Numbered from the stretch's first letter, positions 9,522-18,871 are shown. The stretch: DNA of 64,000 bases from Hyphomicrobiales bacterium (GCA_900468285.1 UBTF01000006.1:186001-250000), one strand, 5' to 3'. Made by a program: numbers and translations. The notes: generated from the letters alone by a model not told the origin.

Positions 9522-11081
9522 ATGACCGCGCAAGTACTCGTTATCGATGACGATCCCGTGCAGCGCCGCCTGCTTAGACAAGCGGTGGAGCGTTTTGGCC
9601 ATCAGCCAATTCTCGCCGAAAACGGCAGGGTGGGGCTGGAGCTGTTGAAGCAACATAGCGGTGACATCAGCGTCATTGTTCTTGATCTCATGATGCCTGA
9701 AATGGACGGCCTGTCCTTCCTGAAGGCTGTTGGGGAACTTGGGACGGATGTTCCTGTCATCGTGCAGACGGGGCAGGGCGGTATCGATACCGTGGTGCAG
9801 GCCATGCGGGCGGGCGCCTTTGATTTCGTGGTCAAGCCCGTGTCGCCAGAGCGGATCGGCGCTGCCATTTCCAATGCGTTGAAACTGGACCAGCGCGAGG
9901 CCAAGGCCCGCACCGGTAAGCGTTCCCGCAATCACGCCGTCAATTTTACCGATATCGTTTCGGCAAGTCCCGCCATGCTGCGCGTCATCGAATTGGCGCA
10001 ACGGGCGGCTCAATCCAATATTCCGGTCGTGCTGGAAGGGGAATCCGGCGTTGGCAAGGAGATGATTGCGCGCGCCATCCAGTCTGGCAGCGACCGGGCA
10101 AGCAAACCTTTCATCACCGTCAACTGCGGGGCCATTCCGCATAATCTGGTGGAGAGCATTCTTTTCGGTCACGAAAAGGGGGCATTCACGGGTGCTACGG
10201 AAAAGCACATCGGCAAGTTCATGGAAGCCGATGGCGGAACGCTGTTCCTTGACGAAATCGGCGACCTCCCGCTCGATGTTCAGGTCAAGCTGCTGCGCGC
10301 CGTCCAGCAGGGCGAAATCGAAACCGTCGGATCTGCCAAGGTGCAGAAGGTGAATGTCCGCCTTATCTCCGCGACAAACAAGAACCTGATCGAGGAGGTC
10401 AAGGAAGGCCGCTTCCGGGAAGACCTCTATTATCGCCTCAACGTGTTCCCCATCACCATTCCCGCCCTGCGCCGCCGAAAGGAAGACATTCCCTATCTCG
10501 CGCGCGTATTTGCGGAACGCTTCTCGATCGAACAGAAACTGCCGCACGCGCTGGGCGTCAATGCGGGCGCGCTTGCCCTGCTGACCGCCTATGACTGGCC
10601 GGGCAACATTCGCCAGCTGGAAAACGCCGTGTTCCGCGCGGTCGTTCTTGCCCAGGGCGACGAGTTGAATGAAGCCGATTTTCCGCAAATTGCCTTGCAG
10701 GTTCCAGAATTTGCCGGTGCCGTGGGCGATTACGACGCGCAGCACAGACCGCCAGAACGCTCTCTTCTGGTTGCCCAGCCGGTGGAAACCAGAAGCAGCG
10801 CAGCTGAAATCATGTCGGTGATGGAGGCTATGGCAAGCGATGAAAACCGCTCGACAACGTCAACGACGGGGGGCGGCAGCCTTATCGCCAGCACGGATGA
10901 GAGCGGAGATGTGCGCAAGATCGCGGATATTGAGGAAGAACTGATCCGTTTTGCACTGCGCTTCTACCGGGGACAGATGAGTCAGGTGGCTCGAAAACTG
11001 GGAATTGGGCGCTCTACACTTTACCGCAAGTTGAAGGATTATGGCATTGATCCAGACGATCCCCTGCGCGAAGCGGCTTGA
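9522..11081 (+). CDS. Sigma-54-dependent response regulator, NtrC family
   Basis: A 519-residue transcription activator. Residues 1-120 are a receiver domain with phosphoacceptor Asp55 in VIVLDLMMPEMDG and acidic pocket IDDD. Residues about 145-380 are the sigma-54 AAA+ domain with Walker A GESGVGKE, the sigma-54 contact loop GAFTGAT, and Walker B GTLFLDEIGDLPL. The C-terminal end (about 470-515) is a Fis-type helix-turn-helix (MSQVARKLGIGRSTLYRKLK). A region of about 90 variable residues links the last two. No histidine kinase gene is adjacent, so it is an orphan regulator. The ribosome site is CGGAG. Its target cannot be read here. Confidence 0.93.
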   Translation: MTAQVLVIDDDPVQRRLLRQAVERFGHQPILAENGRVGLELLKQHSGDISVIVLDLMMPEMDGLSFLKAVGELGTDVPVIVQTGQGGIDTVVQAMRAGAFDFVVKPVSPERIGAAISNALKLDQREAKARTGKRSRNHAVNFTDIVSASPAMLRVIELAQRAAQSNIPVVLEGESGVGKEMIARAIQSGSDRASKPFITVNCGAIPHNLVESILFGHEKGAFTGATEKHIGKFMEADGGTLFLDEIGDLPLDVQVKLLRAVQQGEIETVGSAKVQKVNVRLISATNKNLIEEVKEGRFREDLYYRLNVFPITIPALRRRKEDIPYLARVFAERFSIEQKLPHALGVNAGALALLTAYDWPGNIRQLENAVFRAVVLAQGDELNEADFPQIALQVPEFAGAVGDYDAQHRPPERSLLVAQPVETRSSAAEIMSVMEAMASDENRSTTSTTGGGSLIASTDESGDVRKIADIEEELIRFALRFYRGQMSQVARKLGIGRSTLYRKLKDYGIDPDDPLREAA

Positions 11082-11168
11082 TGCCGTTTCGCTTGGCGTA
11101 AATTAGCAGATGTGGAATTTGTTAACTCCTGGGCAAGGATATTCACTTACGGTCTATAAACCACTTGT

Positions 11169-11185
11169 TAGTGAAGCGTTCACTA
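11169..11185. promoter_or_regulatory. 17-bp palindrome upstream of the DUF882 gene
   Basis: TAGTGAAGCGTTCACTA is a perfect inverted repeat (7-bp arms, 3-bp centre) lying 104 bp before the DUF882 start and immediately ahead of a TATATAG sequence. The form is that of a dimeric repressor operator. The intergenic stretch 11082-11288 holds nothing else recognisable. Confidence 0.5.
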
Positions 11186-11288
11186 TATAGAGGATGAATG
11201 TCCATGTGTGGCAAAATTGCCATCGTGTGACCGTAATTGAGGTTCATGTGGGACAATGTGACGAATTGTCTGCCAGGCGGGGATCAAA

Positions 11289-13178
11289 TTGCTTTATCTG
11301 CATCGGAATATCGCGCTCTCGGGCAAGATAGCGCGCGGCTTGATCAAAGATATATGCACGAAGCTGTCGGCACGCGTTGTCACCTGCGCGTGCCTGATGA
11401 TGGCCGCGATGCCCGCTCTCGGAATTTCGGCGACGGAAGCCGCCGCCGAAACACGCAGTCTGAAGCTCTATTATATCCACACCAAAGAAAAAGCCGTCAT
11501 CACATTCAAGCGAAACGGCAAGTATGACCAGAAGGGTCTGCAGGAGCTGAACCGTTTCCTGCGCGACTGGCGTCGCAACCAGCCCACCAAGATGGATCCG
11601 CGCCTTTTCGATCTCGTCTGGGAAGTCTACCGTCGCTCCGGTGCCAACGACTATATCAACGTCGTGTCCGCTTTCCGCTCGCCGGAAACCAACGGTATGC
11701 TGCGCTCGCGCACCAAGGGTGTCGCAAAGAGCAGCCAGCATACGCTGGGCAAGGCGATGGATTTCTACATTCCCGGCGTGAAGCTCTCCCGCCTCCGCGA
11801 AATTGCCATGCAGATGCAGATCGGCGGCGTTGGTTTCTACCCGACCTCCGGTTCGCCTTTCGTGCATCTTGATGTCGGCAACGTCCGCGCCTGGCCGCGC
11901 ATGAGCCGCCAGGAGCTCGTGCGGATTTTCCCGAACGGCAATACCATTCACCTTCCAGCCGATGGCAAGCCGCTTCCCGGCTATGATCAGGCGCTGGCAG
12001 ACTACAAGAAGCGTGTCAGCTCATCGTCCATCCAGGTTGCCAGCACCGCAGGTGCTGGTCCTGCATCGTCCTCTTCCGGCGGCAAGCGCAAGACGTTGCT
12101 TGCGACGCTGTTTGGTGGTGGTGATGAGGATGAAGATGCGGAAGGCATTGCAACGCCGGAACCCGCAACCCGGTCGTCCGCACCTGCTGCGGCTCCGGTT
12201 GCCGAGGAAACCGACGAGGCACCTGCCGCCGTTGCGGTCGCTTCCGCCCAGCCGGTTCCAGCTGTAGCTGCACCGCTGCCAACAGCGCGCCCGGCGTTTC
12301 GGGAACAGGACGGCCAGAACGGCCTAGCCACAGCGCTTTACTCACCAGCACGTAATGCAGCGCAGGATGCGCTTCAGGCTGCCACCACCCCAACACCGAC
12401 TGCGGCACCTGCAGAACAACAATTTGCTGATCTCGCCCAATATTCCATTCCCGTTCCAACGCTGCTTGGGCCGCGCCGTATGAAGGGTGATGCTGAAGGC
12501 ACCACGATGACGGCGGCCCTTGCGTCCGAAGATATGCCTGGCGATGCCCTGGCCGCGCATGTTCCAGTTCCGGCCAACCGCCCGGCTGTCGCAGAAGCGC
12601 TGCTCGCATCTGCCAATGCCGATGTGGAGGGTCAGGAAGACGAAGCAGAGGGTGCAACGCTTTCGCCTGTCGTCGTCGCCGCGCTTGAGCAGAGCGGACA
12701 GGACGCCCGGTCCGCCTTGACGGCAACAGCGATGCCAAGCGCTGCTCAGTTCCCGGCCTCCGCTGGTCGCGCCGTTGCATCAGTGCCTGCGGCAAAACCT
12801 GTCGAGATGGCAAAGGCCGAGCCTGCTGTGTCCAGCCGCGACGAGGACAGCTACGGTGACGCATTCGATGTGAAGCCAAAAGCCAAGAATGCGCTCAGCG
12901 TCGGTCTGCCCACCAAGGGTGGTCGTCCAAGCAAGCAGGATGCTGCCGTGGCTGAAAAGGCGATGGTCAGCGGCGGTCGCCTGACGCAGGAAGCCATATC
13001 CGACTGGGCTCTTAGCCAGGACAAGGGTGCTTCCGGCCGTGCCGTAAAGGCTCCTCGTCTCGTCAATAACCGTATGCTCAGCCACGACATGTCTGCCTCT
13101 GCGGCAACCGCAAGCTTCCGTCCAGGCGCTGCTGCAATTGACTCAAGTCGGTTCAGCACGCCGGTCAAGATGCCCTAA
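11289..13178 (+). CDS. DUF882 (M15-type peptidase fold) envelope protein with long disordered tail
   Basis: Start is TTG at 11289 behind GGCGGGG. The N-terminus is basic, then hydrophobic (VVTCACLMMAAMPALG), a signal peptide or anchor. Residues about 55-220 are a DUF882/YcbK domain of the D,D-carboxypeptidase (M15) clan: SAFRSPETNGML, SSQHTLGKAMDFYIPG and FVHLDVGNVR hold the serine, histidine and aspartate pattern of the zinc site. It is predicted to act on peptidoglycan. The remaining 400 residues are Ala/Pro/Val-rich, low in order and without a recognisable domain, which is much longer than a minimal DUF882 protein. A terminator follows at 13211. Confidence 0.85.
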   Translation: MLYLHRNIALSGKIARGLIKDICTKLSARVVTCACLMMAAMPALGISATEAAAETRSLKLYYIHTKEKAVITFKRNGKYDQKGLQELNRFLRDWRRNQPTKMDPRLFDLVWEVYRRSGANDYINVVSAFRSPETNGMLRSRTKGVAKSSQHTLGKAMDFYIPGVKLSRLREIAMQMQIGGVGFYPTSGSPFVHLDVGNVRAWPRMSRQELVRIFPNGNTIHLPADGKPLPGYDQALADYKKRVSSSSIQVASTAGAGPASSSSGGKRKTLLATLFGGGDEDEDAEGIATPEPATRSSAPAAAPVAEETDEAPAAVAVASAQPVPAVAAPLPTARPAFREQDGQNGLATALYSPARNAAQDALQAATTPTPTAAPAEQQFADLAQYSIPVPTLLGPRRMKGDAEGTTMTAALASEDMPGDALAAHVPVPANRPAVAEALLASANADVEGQEDEAEGATLSPVVVAALEQSGQDARSALTATAMPSAAQFPASAGRAVASVPAAKPVEMAKAEPAVSSRDEDSYGDAFDVKPKAKNALSVGLPTKGGRPSKQDAAVAEKAMVSGGRLTQEAISDWALSQDKGASGRAVKAPRLVNNRMLSHDMSASAATASFRPGAAAIDSSRFSTPVKMP

Positions 13179-13210
13179 GCGCGACCTCCCATTGCGTTCG
13201 AAGTGTTTCC

Positions 13211-13246
13211 ATCGCGTCCAGTCTGAAACGGCTGGGCGCGATTTTC
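13211..13246 (+). terminator. Terminator of the DUF882 gene
   Basis: An 11-bp stem with one wobble pair (ATCGCGTCCAG at 13211-13221 against 13232-13242), a 10-base loop and a TTTT tract, 33 bp after the stop codon. Confidence 0.75.
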
Positions 13247-13643
13247 ATATAGAGCAGCCGATGCACGGTGGTTAAGCTATAGATTGAACATATGGTACAA
13301 GGTGACCTTGACGGGCATTAGAGAGACTGTTAGTTTTCACCAAGTTTGATGTATTCGGCTTGGTCCGGAAGTATTGCGTAGAAGACTGTAATTTGATGCG
13401 TCTACAGATGGCAGCGCAAGGGCGGTAGTCAATTTTGACACCGTACGCATGAAGCTCTTTGCATTGCGCCGGTTCTCGCGAGCCATGTTTCCTTTGAAAT
13501 GATGCTTCCATAACTGCCGCCGGGCTGCATGCCTATGCTTGGTTGTCCTATGATGACGCGAGTTTCGCTTACCTGGTATGAAGGGTACTGTCGATTCAGT
13601 GCGGTGGGGAAGCATCTCTTTATCTTGATGGTGTCGCACGCTT
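13247..13643. other. 397-bp gap before the octapeptide-repeat gene
   Basis: No gene with a ribosome site or recognisable product was found on either strand, and no clear hairpin or palindrome. The promoter of the repeat-protein gene must lie here, but no convincing -35/-10 pair could be picked by eye. Frames on the minus strand that enter this gap are shadows of the repeat gene. Confidence 0.5.
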
Positions 13644-15848
13644 ATGACTTCAATTGCTTCTCTTCCGACCAGGCAGATTTCTCGACTTGAGACCTCGACC
13701 ATCGCGTCGTTGACCGTCGGCGACCTTGAAGAGCTGAAGTCAACGCAAATTCGCGCGTTGACATCCTCGCAGATTTCCGCGCTCGATACCGGCGTCGTGG
13801 CGGCCTTGAGCACTAAAGTCGTCAGCTCCTTTGCGGCCAATGCCGTGAAAGGGTTGACGCTATCGCAACTGTCAGCGTTTGGCGCCACGCAAGCTTCGGG
13901 TTTAACGGCCACGCAGGTCAAGAGCCTCTATGCTGACCAACTTGAAGGTTTTTCCAGTGCGGCCATCGAAGGGCTGACCACGACACAGGTCTCGGCTTTG
14001 ACAGGCGCACAGGCCGCCACTCTCTCCGCAGCGGAACTTAACAGTTTTACTGCAGAGGAAATCGGCTCGATCAATCGGACGGCAATCACAGGGCTGACAA
14101 CCAGCGCACTGGCCGGGTTGGAGACTGACAAAATCGCAGCCCTGACGACCTCGCAAATTTCCCGTCTGACGACGAGTCAGATGCAGGCGTTCAACACTGT
14201 CCAGCTTGCTGCATTGTCGCCACAGCAGTTCTCTGCCCTCACGGCAAAGCATATTGCCGGATTAAGCACTGACGTCATCGCAGCACTCGGCAGCGGTCAG
14301 CTGGCATCCATGACAAGCAAGCAGATCGGTGGGTTCTCTTCGGCGCAATTCGAGGCATTATCATCCTCAAGTCTGGAAGGTCTGACGACCGTTCAGATTT
14401 CTGGGATGAAATCCGCCCAAGCTGCAACGTTGAGTGCGGCCGAGTTGAATACATTTACAAATGAGGAAATTGCCTCATTGACAAAGGCGGCACTTTCCGG
14501 TCTGACGACGGCGGCACTTGCCGGCCTCGATACGTCCAAGATCGCCGCCATGTCTGGAACGCAGGTTGCGGCGTTGTCATCCGCGCAGCTGGGTGCGCTG
14601 AATTCTGATCAATTGAAGGCGCTGGCGCCCAGCCAGTTCGCGGCCATGTCGTCTAAGCAGCTTGCTGGTCTCTCCACAACTGTCATCGCCAATCTTGAAT
14701 CCGGGCAGATTGCTTCTCTGACGGTGCGGCAGATCGGAGCATTTTCGAGTGTCCAGTTCCAGGCCTTGACGACAAGCGGCATCGAAAGCCTGACAACGAC
14801 ACAGGCGGCAGGTCTGAACTCACGGCAAGCCGCAACCCTTTCGGCCGATGAACTGAACCTGTTCACGCCTCAAGAAATTGGTGCGCTTGGAAAATCGGCA
14901 ATCATCGGGATCACGACAGACGCTCTGGCTGGCCTTACAACTGACCGTATCGCGTCGCTAACCTCGGGCCAGATCTCCGCTTTTTCGGTGGCGCAGCTCA
15001 AGTCACTGACACCCTCTCAGCTGGAGGCCCTGAGGCCCGAGCAGTTTGTCGGGTTGAATGCGGCGCAAGTTCCCGGTCTATCGACCGGGGTATTGGCGAG
15101 CCTCGAAAGCGAAGATCTTCCTTTCTTTTCTTCGAAGTTGGTCAAGGCGTTGTCTACGGAGCAGTTTGACGCTTTGAGCTCCGACGGTATCGCTGGTTTG
15201 ACGAAAAGCCAGATTGCAGCTCTTGACGCGAAGAAAATGGCGACGCTCTCGTCTGCGGAACTCAACAGCTTCAGTGCTGAAGAAATTGCAGCCATTTCAC
15301 GGCAAGCCATTTCCGGCTTGAGTACCTCTGCGATTGCTGGAATGTCCGACAGTCTTGTCCCGTCTTTGACGACGTCACAAATGTCTTCGCTGACCGCAGC
15401 ACAAATGTCGGCTTTCACGTCGAGCCAATTCGCTGCGCTGACGCCGCAACAGTTCTCAGCCCTGTCTGCTAAGCAGATTTCCGGACTATCAACCGGTGCC
15501 CTTGCCAGCCTTGATACGGCAAAGATCGGCGCAATGACCTCGAAGCAATTATCGGCGCTGTCTGATACCCAGTTTGAAGCGTTGAGCACCGCAAGCATCG
15601 CGGCCTTGAACGAAAGCCAGGTTGCGGGGCTGAAATCCGCGCAGGTTGCCACTCTCGATGCAAGCGAGCTGAACAGCTTCACGACATCGGAAATTGCGGC
15701 GATCAGCCGCAAGGTCGTGTCTGGTCTTACAACTCAGGCTCTTAGTGGTCTTTCCAGCGATAATATTGCTGCATTTTCCTCGACGCAACTTCAGGCCATG
15801 AGTGACGCGCAAGTCGCGGTCGTTATTGCCGCTTATCAGTCCAACTGA
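13644..15848 (+). CDS. Octapeptide-repeat protein of unknown function
   Basis: A 734-residue protein made entirely of an 8-residue unit with consensus [LFM]-[ST]-[ST]-x-Q-[ILF]-x-[AG], about 91 copies. No cysteine or tryptophan was noticed and there are very few aromatics. Octads are organised into a higher repeat of exactly 136 residues (17 octads): four full copies from residue 124 to 667 and partial copies at both ends that keep the same phase. There is no signal peptide, membrane segment or catalytic motif. Similar LTTxQI-type repeat proteins in proteobacteria carry automatic adhesin or heme-utilisation labels without proof. An in-frame TGA 18 bases upstream fixes ATG 13644 as the earliest start; its ribosome site is weak. 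A strong terminator follows. Confidence 0.85.
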   Translation: MTSIASLPTRQISRLETSTIASLTVGDLEELKSTQIRALTSSQISALDTGVVAALSTKVVSSFAANAVKGLTLSQLSAFGATQASGLTATQVKSLYADQLEGFSSAAIEGLTTTQVSALTGAQAATLSAAELNSFTAEEIGSINRTAITGLTTSALAGLETDKIAALTTSQISRLTTSQMQAFNTVQLAALSPQQFSALTAKHIAGLSTDVIAALGSGQLASMTSKQIGGFSSAQFEALSSSSLEGLTTVQISGMKSAQAATLSAAELNTFTNEEIASLTKAALSGLTTAALAGLDTSKIAAMSGTQVAALSSAQLGALNSDQLKALAPSQFAAMSSKQLAGLSTTVIANLESGQIASLTVRQIGAFSSVQFQALTTSGIESLTTTQAAGLNSRQAATLSADELNLFTPQEIGALGKSAIIGITTDALAGLTTDRIASLTSGQISAFSVAQLKSLTPSQLEALRPEQFVGLNAAQVPGLSTGVLASLESEDLPFFSSKLVKALSTEQFDALSSDGIAGLTKSQIAALDAKKMATLSSAELNSFSAEEIAAISRQAISGLSTSAIAGMSDSLVPSLTTSQMSSLTAAQMSAFTSSQFAALTPQQFSALSAKQISGLSTGALASLDTAKIGAMTSKQLSALSDTQFEALSTASIAALNESQVAGLKSAQVATLDASELNSFTTSEIAAISRKVVSGLTTQALSGLSSDNIAAFSSTQLQAMSDAQVAVVIAAYQSN
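14013..15644 (+). repeat. Four tandem 408-bp (136-codon) coding repeats
   Basis: Each copy begins AATLSAAELN-like (AATLSAAELN, AATLSAAELN, AATLSADELN, MATLSSAELN) and has exactly 136 codons with no insertion or deletion, as counted on the protein. The copies are clearly diverged, so the duplication is old and length has been kept under selection. Partial copies in the same register lie before 14013 and after 15644. Confidence 0.85.
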
Positions 15849-15878
15849 TTTTCAAGCGTAACTTCAAAACCCCAGAAT

Positions 15879-15915
15879 CAAAAAAAGGGGCGCAGCGGTT
15901 GCTGCGCCCCTTTTT
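15879..15915. terminator. Bidirectional terminator between the repeat gene and pyk
   Basis: The stem AGGGGCGCAGC with its complement, loop GGTT, is flanked by A6 on the left and T5 on the right, so it can end transcripts from the octapeptide-repeat gene (plus) and pyk (minus). Confidence 0.9.
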
Positions 15916-15954
15916 GTCTGTTCTCGCCAGATCTTGTCTGACGCATCCGAGGCC

Positions 15955-17394
15955 TCAGACGCCGCTCTGGCCGTCGGAGCCGATATAGGCGATGCGGACC
16001 ATGTTTGTCGCGCCGGGCGTTCCCAGCGGAACACCGGCCGAGATGATGATGCGGTCGCCGGGCTTGCCGAAACCTTCATCGACAACGATCCGGCAGGCGC
16101 GATTGACCATGTCGTCCAGGTCGCTGGCATCACCGGTCACGACGCAGTGCAGGCCCCACACGACCGACAGGCGGCGTGCCGTCTGGATGATGGGCGAGAG
16201 TGCGATGATCGGAACCTGCGGGCGCTCACGTGCGGCGCGCAGGCCGGTCGTACCGGACGAGGTGTAGGTAACGATGGCAGACAGGCCGAGCGTTTCGGCG
16301 ATCTGCCGGGCAGCCAGCGAGATCGCGTCGGCACCGGTTGCTTCCGGCTGGGCGCGCTGTGCATAGATGATGCTGGAGTAATGCGGGTCCTGTTCCACCG
16401 TGCTGGCGATAGAGGCCATGGTGGAGACGGCTTCGACCGGATAATCGCCGGAGGCGGACTCGGCAGACAGCATGATGGCATCGGCGCCTTCGAAAACGGC
16501 GGTGGCCACGTCGGACACTTCTGCACGGGTCGGAACCGCCGCAGAAATCATCGATTCCAGCATCTGGGTGGCAACCACAACCGGCTTGCCGGCACGGCGA
16601 CATGCGCGGGTCAACTGCTTCTGAATGCCGGGGACGGCTTCGAGCGGCATTTCAACGCCAAGGTCACCACGGGCAACCATCAGCGCGTCCGAAAGCTCGA
16701 TGATTTCCTCGATGCGTTCGATAGCCTGCGGCTTTTCGATCTTGGACATGAGGCCAACGCGGCCACCGGCGATCTTGCGAACTTCCACAAGGTCTTCCGG
16801 CCGCTGCACGAAGGAAAGAGCCACCCAGTCGACGTCATCGGTGGCGAGAACGGCGTCGAGGTCGACGCGGTCCTTGTCGGTCAGCACGCCGACGCCCAGA
16901 AGCGTATCGGGAAGGCTGATGCCCTTGCGATCGGAGATCTTGGTGCCCGAAACGACGGTTGTCACAATGCTCTTGCCGTCGCATTTTTCAGCGCGCAGGT
17001 GCAGCTTGCCGTCATCGATCAGCAGGCGGTCGCCCGGCTTTACCGCTTCCAGAATTTCGGGATGGGGCAGGAAGACGCGGTTGTTGTCGCCAAGCGCTTC
17101 GTTGCTGTCGAGTGTGAAGGTCTGACCGGCGACGAGATCGACCTTGGTATCGGCAAATTTGCCAACGCGTAGCTTGGGTCCCTGCAGGTCGGCCAGAATA
17201 CCGATCGGGCGGCCGACACGGCGTTCCACGGAGCGGATACGCTCAATCAGCGTGCGCATCAGATCGTGGCTGGCGTGGCTCATATTGATGCGGAACAGAT
17301 CGGCGCCGGCCAGATGCAGCTTCTCGATCATTGCCTCATCGGAAGATGCTGGGCCGAGAGTTGCAAGGATTTTGACTTTGCGATTACGCTTCAT
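15955..17394 (-). CDS. pyk: Pyruvate kinase
   Basis: Converts phosphoenolpyruvate and ADP to pyruvate and ATP. The 479-residue protein starts MKRNRKVKILATLGPAS, has the substrate loop FRINMSHAS, and the signature region around MSKIEKPQAIERIEEII, VARGDLGVEMP and ATQMLESMI...PTRAEVSDVA, all intact. The start codon overlaps the stop of the DUF1036 gene by one base (TGATG), so the two are translationally coupled. AGGAAAG lies upstream. Shares the bidirectional terminator at 15879. Confidence 0.97.
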   Translation of the reverse strand: MKRNRKVKILATLGPASSDEAMIEKLHLAGADLFRINMSHASHDLMRTLIERIRSVERRVGRPIGILADLQGPKLRVGKFADTKVDLVAGQTFTLDSNEALGDNNRVFLPHPEILEAVKPGDRLLIDDGKLHLRAEKCDGKSIVTTVVSGTKISDRKGISLPDTLLGVGVLTDKDRVDLDAVLATDDVDWVALSFVQRPEDLVEVRKIAGGRVGLMSKIEKPQAIERIEEIIELSDALMVARGDLGVEMPLEAVPGIQKQLTRACRRAGKPVVVATQMLESMISAAVPTRAEVSDVATAVFEGADAIMLSAESASGDYPVEAVSTMASIASTVEQDPHYSSIIYAQRAQPEATGADAISLAARQIAETLGLSAIVTYTSSGTTGLRAARERPQVPIIALSPIIQTARRLSVVWGLHCVVTGDASDLDDMVNRACRIVVDEGFGKPGDRIIISAGVPLGTPGATNMVRIAYIGSDGQSGV

Positions 17395-17876
17395 CAGTTC
17401 TGACTTTCCTGTGTGCCTGGCGTGTCCGAAAGCTGGACCATCCAGCTTCCCTGTCGACCCGTATCGTATTCCTTGAAACCCATTCTCTGGAAACTACGGG
17501 CATAACAATCGTCTACGCCGTTGATCTTGAACTCGTTTTCCGCGACGCACATGTTGACGTCGCCAGTCCATCTGCCGCCGCGGGCAGCGTCTTCGGCGTA
17601 GAGATAATAATAGCGTGATTGCAGCTCACCTTCGATCAAGGTGGCGCATGTGGAGGCCGGAACCTGCCACCAGCCCTCGCTGACCCAGCCTTCCTGGGCC
17701 CGATAGCCAATGGCCACGCCGACGAGATTTTGCGTGCTGTTGCAGACACGGAAATCCGCCAGTGCCGGTTCTGCAAGAAGAAGCGGTGTTCCGAAGAGGG
17801 CGGCTGCGCAGAAGAAACGGACTGCACGCCGATATTTTTCAAGGAGAGCGGAGATTGTCTGTGTCACGGCTTCCAT
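17394..17876 (-). CDS. DUF1036 secreted protein
   Basis: A 160-residue protein with an N-terminal hydrophobic segment (FFCAAALFGTPLLLAEPALA) ending in a likely signal-peptidase site, then a DUF1036 domain: VCNSTQNLVGVAIGY, EGWVSEGWWQVPASTCATL, RYYYLYAEDA and the paired cysteines FKINGVDDCY. The family is an alphaproteobacterial membrane or periplasmic protein of unknown function, commonly next to pyruvate kinase. It overlaps pyk by one base. Confidence 0.85.
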   Translation of the reverse strand: MEAVTQTISALLEKYRRAVRFFCAAALFGTPLLLAEPALADFRVCNSTQNLVGVAIGYRAQEGWVSEGWWQVPASTCATLIEGELQSRYYYLYAEDAARGGRWTGDVNMCVAENEFKINGVDDCYARSFQRMGFKEYDTGRQGSWMVQLSDTPGTQESQN

Positions 17877-18070
17877 CCGGATTCCATGGTTATAAATGAA
17901 AACACTTCTTGGCGCGGACGCCCAAGAAAGTCAACGCAAGTTCAATCGATTATACTGTGTAGGAGCTTTCCCGGGGTGCTGGCGGCGCTCGTATGGCCCT
18001 GTCAACTTGCGCGTAGCGGTCAGCCATGCCATCAAGCGTCTCTCCCTTTCAGTCTCCAAGAAAATCGAAG

Positions 18071-18859
18071 ATGTCAGACTTTCAGCCCTACGAAATCATA
18101 GAAGGCGATTATGACAAAGGCATGGTTCTGCTTGCCGATCACGCCACCAACCTCCTGCCGGCTGCCTATGGCGATCTTGGTTTGCCGCAGACTGCATTCA
18201 AGAGACATATCGCCTTCGATATCGGGGTGGAGGGGCTGACACGAGACCTGGCGTCAAGGCTCGGCGTACCTGCGGTCATGAGCCGCTTTTCGCGCCTGCT
18301 GATCGATCCCAATCGCGGCGAGGATGACCCGACACTCATCATGAAGATTTCGGACGGGGCGATCATTCCTGGAAATCGAGATATCACGCAGGAAGAGTGG
18401 GATCTGCGCCTCAACAGCTTTCACCGTCCCTATCACAACGCGGTGGATAGCGTCCTGGGAAGGGTTGGCAGGCAGACGGGCAAGGCGCCACTTGTCTTTT
18501 CCCTTCACTCCTACACACCTTTCTGGAAAGCGTTTGCCCGGCCATGGCACGCTGCTGTGCTGTGGGATACGGACCACCGTGCCGTAACGCCTCTGATTGC
18601 GAAGTTGAACGCAGCGGGCGATATAATGGTGGGTGACAACGAGCCCTATGACGGTGCGTTGAAAGGCGACACCATGTATCGTCACTGCATGGTCAAGGGT
18701 ATCGCGCACGCTCTTTTGGAGGTGCGGCAGGATTTGATTGCCGACGAAGCGGGGATTGCCGCCTGGGCAGAGCGCCTCGCTCCCATTTTTGCCGCAATGA
18801 ACGATGATCCCACCCTGCATGAGTATCAGACGTTCGCTTCGCGGACTGGACCCTACTGA
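18071..18859 (+). CDS. N-formylglutamate amidohydrolase family protein
   Basis: A 262-residue zinc hydrolase-like protein; the named family member cleaves N-formyl-L-glutamate in histidine breakdown. Conserved blocks are LLADHATNLLP (metal-binding Asp-His), FDIGVEGLTRDLASRL, SRLLIDPNRGEDDPTLI and FSLHSYTPFW. There is no hut gene nearby, so the substrate may be another N-acyl compound. Start 18071 is chosen because the protein similarity begins there (MSDFQPYEIIEG); an in-frame ATG 45 bp upstream is possible and neither has a strong ribosome site. DUF1244 follows 12 bp later, suggesting an operon. Confidence 0.85.
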   Translation: MSDFQPYEIIEGDYDKGMVLLADHATNLLPAAYGDLGLPQTAFKRHIAFDIGVEGLTRDLASRLGVPAVMSRFSRLLIDPNRGEDDPTLIMKISDGAIIPGNRDITQEEWDLRLNSFHRPYHNAVDSVLGRVGRQTGKAPLVFSLHSYTPFWKAFARPWHAAVLWDTDHRAVTPLIAKLNAAGDIMVGDNEPYDGALKGDTMYRHCMVKGIAHALLEVRQDLIADEAGIAAWAERLAPIFAAMNDDPTLHEYQTFASRTGPY

Positions 18860-18871
18860 GCGGAGAGCAGC

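Noticed and set aside
15017-15712. 231-codon minus-strand frame within the octapeptide-repeat gene
   Set aside because: It is repetitive only because it mirrors the repeat gene; no ribosome site or independent similarity.
13644-15848. CRISPR or short tandem DNA repeat
   Set aside because: The periodicity is at the protein level only; the DNA copies are diverged and there are no identical repeats with unique spacers.
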